A DNA stretch of 8,458 nucleotides from Akkermansiaceae bacterium (lineage in GTDB: Bacteria > Verrucomicrobiota > Verrucomicrobiia > Verrucomicrobiales > Akkermansiaceae), in contig JALZVA010000156.1 of assembly GCA_023301335.1 (NCBI GenBank), positions 1-8,458 of the forward strand, written 5' to 3'. A program made the position numbers and the translations under genes. Below, one piece after another: positions 6,770 to 8,458 of the stretch. The notes below the pieces were generated by a model. That model worked only from the letters and a program-made list of their open reading frames with translations, was not told the DNA's origin and did no database searches. Within the stretch, counting starts at the first letter, position 1, and the number at the start of each line of letters is the position of its first letter.

Positions 6770-8458
6770 TTATCTAAGTAAATCTTGAAGAAGACCTGCG
6801 GGGTCCACCTTAGGGATGACCTCGTCGATCAAGTCCTTTGGCTTATTCTGAGGAAGGCGAATCGATTCGACAAGGTCCTGTAAGATGACACGTGTGAATT
6901 TAGTGTCTTTCTGTGCGCTTGTTAGTTTAAACAACAGAACCTCTCCCTCGGAAACTTGCACTGCGGCATAGAGTCTACTCTGCATCTCTGTGCTAGTGTT
7001 AATCGGAGCTGGGTCATCGAATAGAAACGCAATGAACTCTTGCTCTGTAAAAAAAGACTTTAACTCTGAAGCTTGCATAGAAGCTATGCTCTTACTTGAC
7101 TCTATCGCAGCTCTAGCAGTTCCACTTTTTTTCACCACAAAAAGTTGGGCAAGTAATTTTTCATCTTGATGAAGTGAGGCAAAAGGCTTGGTTGATTGAC
7201 CTTCGTATTTTTTATTTCGTTCCCACTTTTCACTCAGAGCAATCTCCATACCCTGCACCTTTATCCAGTCACCTTTCTTTAAATTTGACGACCCCAGTCC
7301 GAGTGCACTCCCTATGATATCTGTTCCTGCATCGAGTGCATGCCTTGCAACGTCTTTTACCTCACCTCTTCCTTCGACTAACATTTTTGCTGCCTCACCT
7401 AGCTGCCCAGGCAATCCCTCTCCATTAGATTCTCCAGTCAGAAGTTTGAACCCTTCTTCTCCAAGCTCTGGTAACATCTCTAGCATTCTCTCCGCTGCTG
7501 CATTGCGTAATTGAGCAGTTAAATTTTCTTGAATGTTGTCTAGACTTCCTGAAAGCTTCACCTTTGCCCAAAGTAACCCACTCTCACCCGGAAGGAATAC
7601 TTTGGTTTCTGCACCAGGTATAAAAGCAAGTAAGCCCTCAGGGATACCCACCGATAGTAAGCCGTCTATGTCTTGATCTGCGGTCACCTCTATCTCACCT
7701 TTAATGGCCAGCTTCCCTTTATCCTCAATGTCGATACGACTTAATTTTAGGTCACCATTCACACTGCTCACCTCACACTTACATGTTGATAATTGAAGGT
7801 ACCTGTAACTGAGGTTTTGCGTGTATTCGGCAAGCTTATCTAATACTGGGACGCCCGCTACGCGCCCGTTTTTCAGGTCTATGCTTCCTTCGTAAATCGT
7901 TTCCCCATTCTCTCCTCCTAAACTAAATGTAGCGTCAACATCTGCTAAGCCAGATGCACGAATAGTCCATCCGGAGGGAAGCAATGGCACGATATCAACT
8001 CCTGTTGTGGAAAATGCAGCGGAGAATAGCTCTTCTTTAAAATCATACTTCGCATCTACTTTCGAAGGTCGGTCATTGAAGATCTTAACTCGCGCATCTC
8101 TTATATGCAGAGCTTCGGTATCTAGCTCCAATGTAGAGTAAACATGCTCTACATTCTCAAAATGAGTGATCGGTAAATTTATCCGTCCATCCAAAAGCTC
8201 TAGCTGGTATGCCCCTTCTCCCAAAATTTGCCCCTTCACCTGTATTTCAGAAAATGCATACACCTTACCTTTTAAATCTAGTTCCGTGAAAGCCTGTGCC
8301 ACTTCGAAAGTGTCGAGTTGTGTTTTATAAGGAAGAAGCGCTGCCAAGCCTGAAGGTTTTTCTGGTAGATACGGTTCGTAATCTGCATCAGGGGCAGCCA
8401 GTTTTAACTCTAACTCCATGATATCCACATGCGGAATCTGCCAAGTATCAGAACGCAC
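6770..8458 (-). CDS. AsmA-like protein, C-terminal part (5' truncated by window)
   Basis: C-terminal 562 residues of a larger protein; the frame is open to the right edge and the apparent GTG there is the window boundary, not a believable start. Numbering from the edge, residues 1-330 alternate short beta strands with Gly/Asp turns as in AsmA-like C-terminal regions of the AsmA/TamB group. A typical stretch runs from GRVAGVPVLDKLAEY (198-212), through VNGDLKLSRIDI (233-244) and IKGEIEV (252-258), to LLWAKVKLSGSLDN (295-308). Such proteins are anchored in the inner membrane, span the periplasm with a beta-rich groove and are implicated in phospholipid transport to the outer membrane. A helical Gly/Glu-rich linker (about 330-395) leads to a separate globular C-terminal domain (about 398-536) not expected in classical AsmA. 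The expected N-terminal membrane anchor is upstream, off the window. It converges on the paralog pair, so shared transcription is unlikely. The family call is by pattern; the exact subfamily is uncertain. Confidence 0.78.
   Translation of the reverse strand: MRSDTWQIPHVDIMELELKLAAPDADYEPYLPEKPSGLAALLPYKTQLDTFEVAQAFTELDLKGKVYAFSEIQVKGQILGEGAYQLELLDGRINLPITHFENVEHVYSTLELDTEALHIRDARVKIFNDRPSKVDAKYDFKEELFSAAFSTTGVDIVPLLPSGWTIRASGLADVDATFSLGGENGETIYEGSIDLKNGRVAGVPVLDKLAEYTQNLSYRYLQLSTCKCEVSSVNGDLKLSRIDIEDKGKLAIKGEIEVTADQDIDGLLSVGIPEGLLAFIPGAETKVFLPGESGLLWAKVKLSGSLDNIQENLTAQLRNAAAERMLEMLPELGEEGFKLLTGESNGEGLPGQLGEAAKMLVEGRGEVKDVARHALDAGTDIIGSALGLGSSNLKKGDWIKVQGMEIALSEKWERNKKYEGQSTKPFASLHQDEKLLAQLFVVKKSGTARAAIESSKSIASMQASELKSFFTEQEFIAFLFDDPAPINTSTEMQSRLYAAVQVSEGEVLLFKLTSAQKDTKFTRVILQDLVESIRLPQNKPKDLIDEVIPKVDPAGLLQDLLR
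6851..7267 (-). other. Extra C-terminal domain of the AsmA-like protein, possibly PsbP/Mog1-like
   Basis: Residues about 398-536 (from the window edge) change character from repeated beta strands to a compact alpha/beta pattern. It opens with a strand ending in ALSEKWE (407-413), has central strands (LLAQLFVVKK, LYAAVQVSEGEVLLFKL) separated by helices, and closes with a helix and strand ILQDLVESIRL (525-535). The opening Ser/Pro-x-x-W turn and the closing helix with a short I-R-L strand recall PsbP/Mog1/DcrB-like folds. This is a fold-level guess from pattern only. Confidence 0.35.

Noticed and set aside
7314..7514. + strand 66-codon ORF opposite the AsmA-like gene
   Set aside because: Ser/Pro-rich shadow of the Gly/Glu-rich helical linker; no start signal or recognisable domain.
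1..8458. Insertion sequences, tRNA or rRNA genes, CRISPR arrays, phage or defence genes
   Set aside because: No transposase, cloverleaf, spaced direct-repeat array or defence-type domain was seen on either strand; nearly all bases lie in four conserved-looking coding frames.

Overview
This 8.5 kb window carries four protein-coding genes and no RNA genes, mobile elements or CRISPR arrays that I can see. Three genes lie on the + strand: the 3' part of an M16 zinc metalloprotease, then two tandem paralogous exported proteins of a family I do not recognise. They meet, convergently, an AsmA-like protein on the - strand that runs off the right edge. The outer two genes are both cut by the window. 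Coding density is high; the gaps are 136, 94 and 44 bases.

The gene content suggests a diderm (two-membrane) bacterium with moderate G+C. Secreted PqqL-type M16 proteases, AsmA-like proteins ending in extra domains, and large exported TPR-like proteins without Shine-Dalgarno leaders would all fit the PVC group, and Verrucomicrobiota is my best guess. This rests on recollection of family style, not on a marker gene, so confidence is low to moderate.

Layout: 1-2778 (+) PqqL-type M16 peptidase with an intact zinc site, start outside the window. 2780-2808 likely intrinsic terminator. 2915-4831 (+) exported helical/TPR-like protein A. 4926-6725 (+) its paralog B. 6726-6769 short convergent gap with a weak terminator. 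6770-8458 (-) C-terminal 562 residues of an AsmA-like protein with an additional C-terminal globular domain.

All four products look destined for the envelope or periplasm, so the region reads as an envelope neighbourhood. Nothing in the sequence proves the genes form one pathway. The protease has its own terminator, and the AsmA-like gene is on the opposite strand. The only strong functional link is between the two paralogs, which share block-by-block architecture and may act together. The least explained part of the window is this paralog pair, followed by the extra C-terminal domain of the AsmA-like protein.
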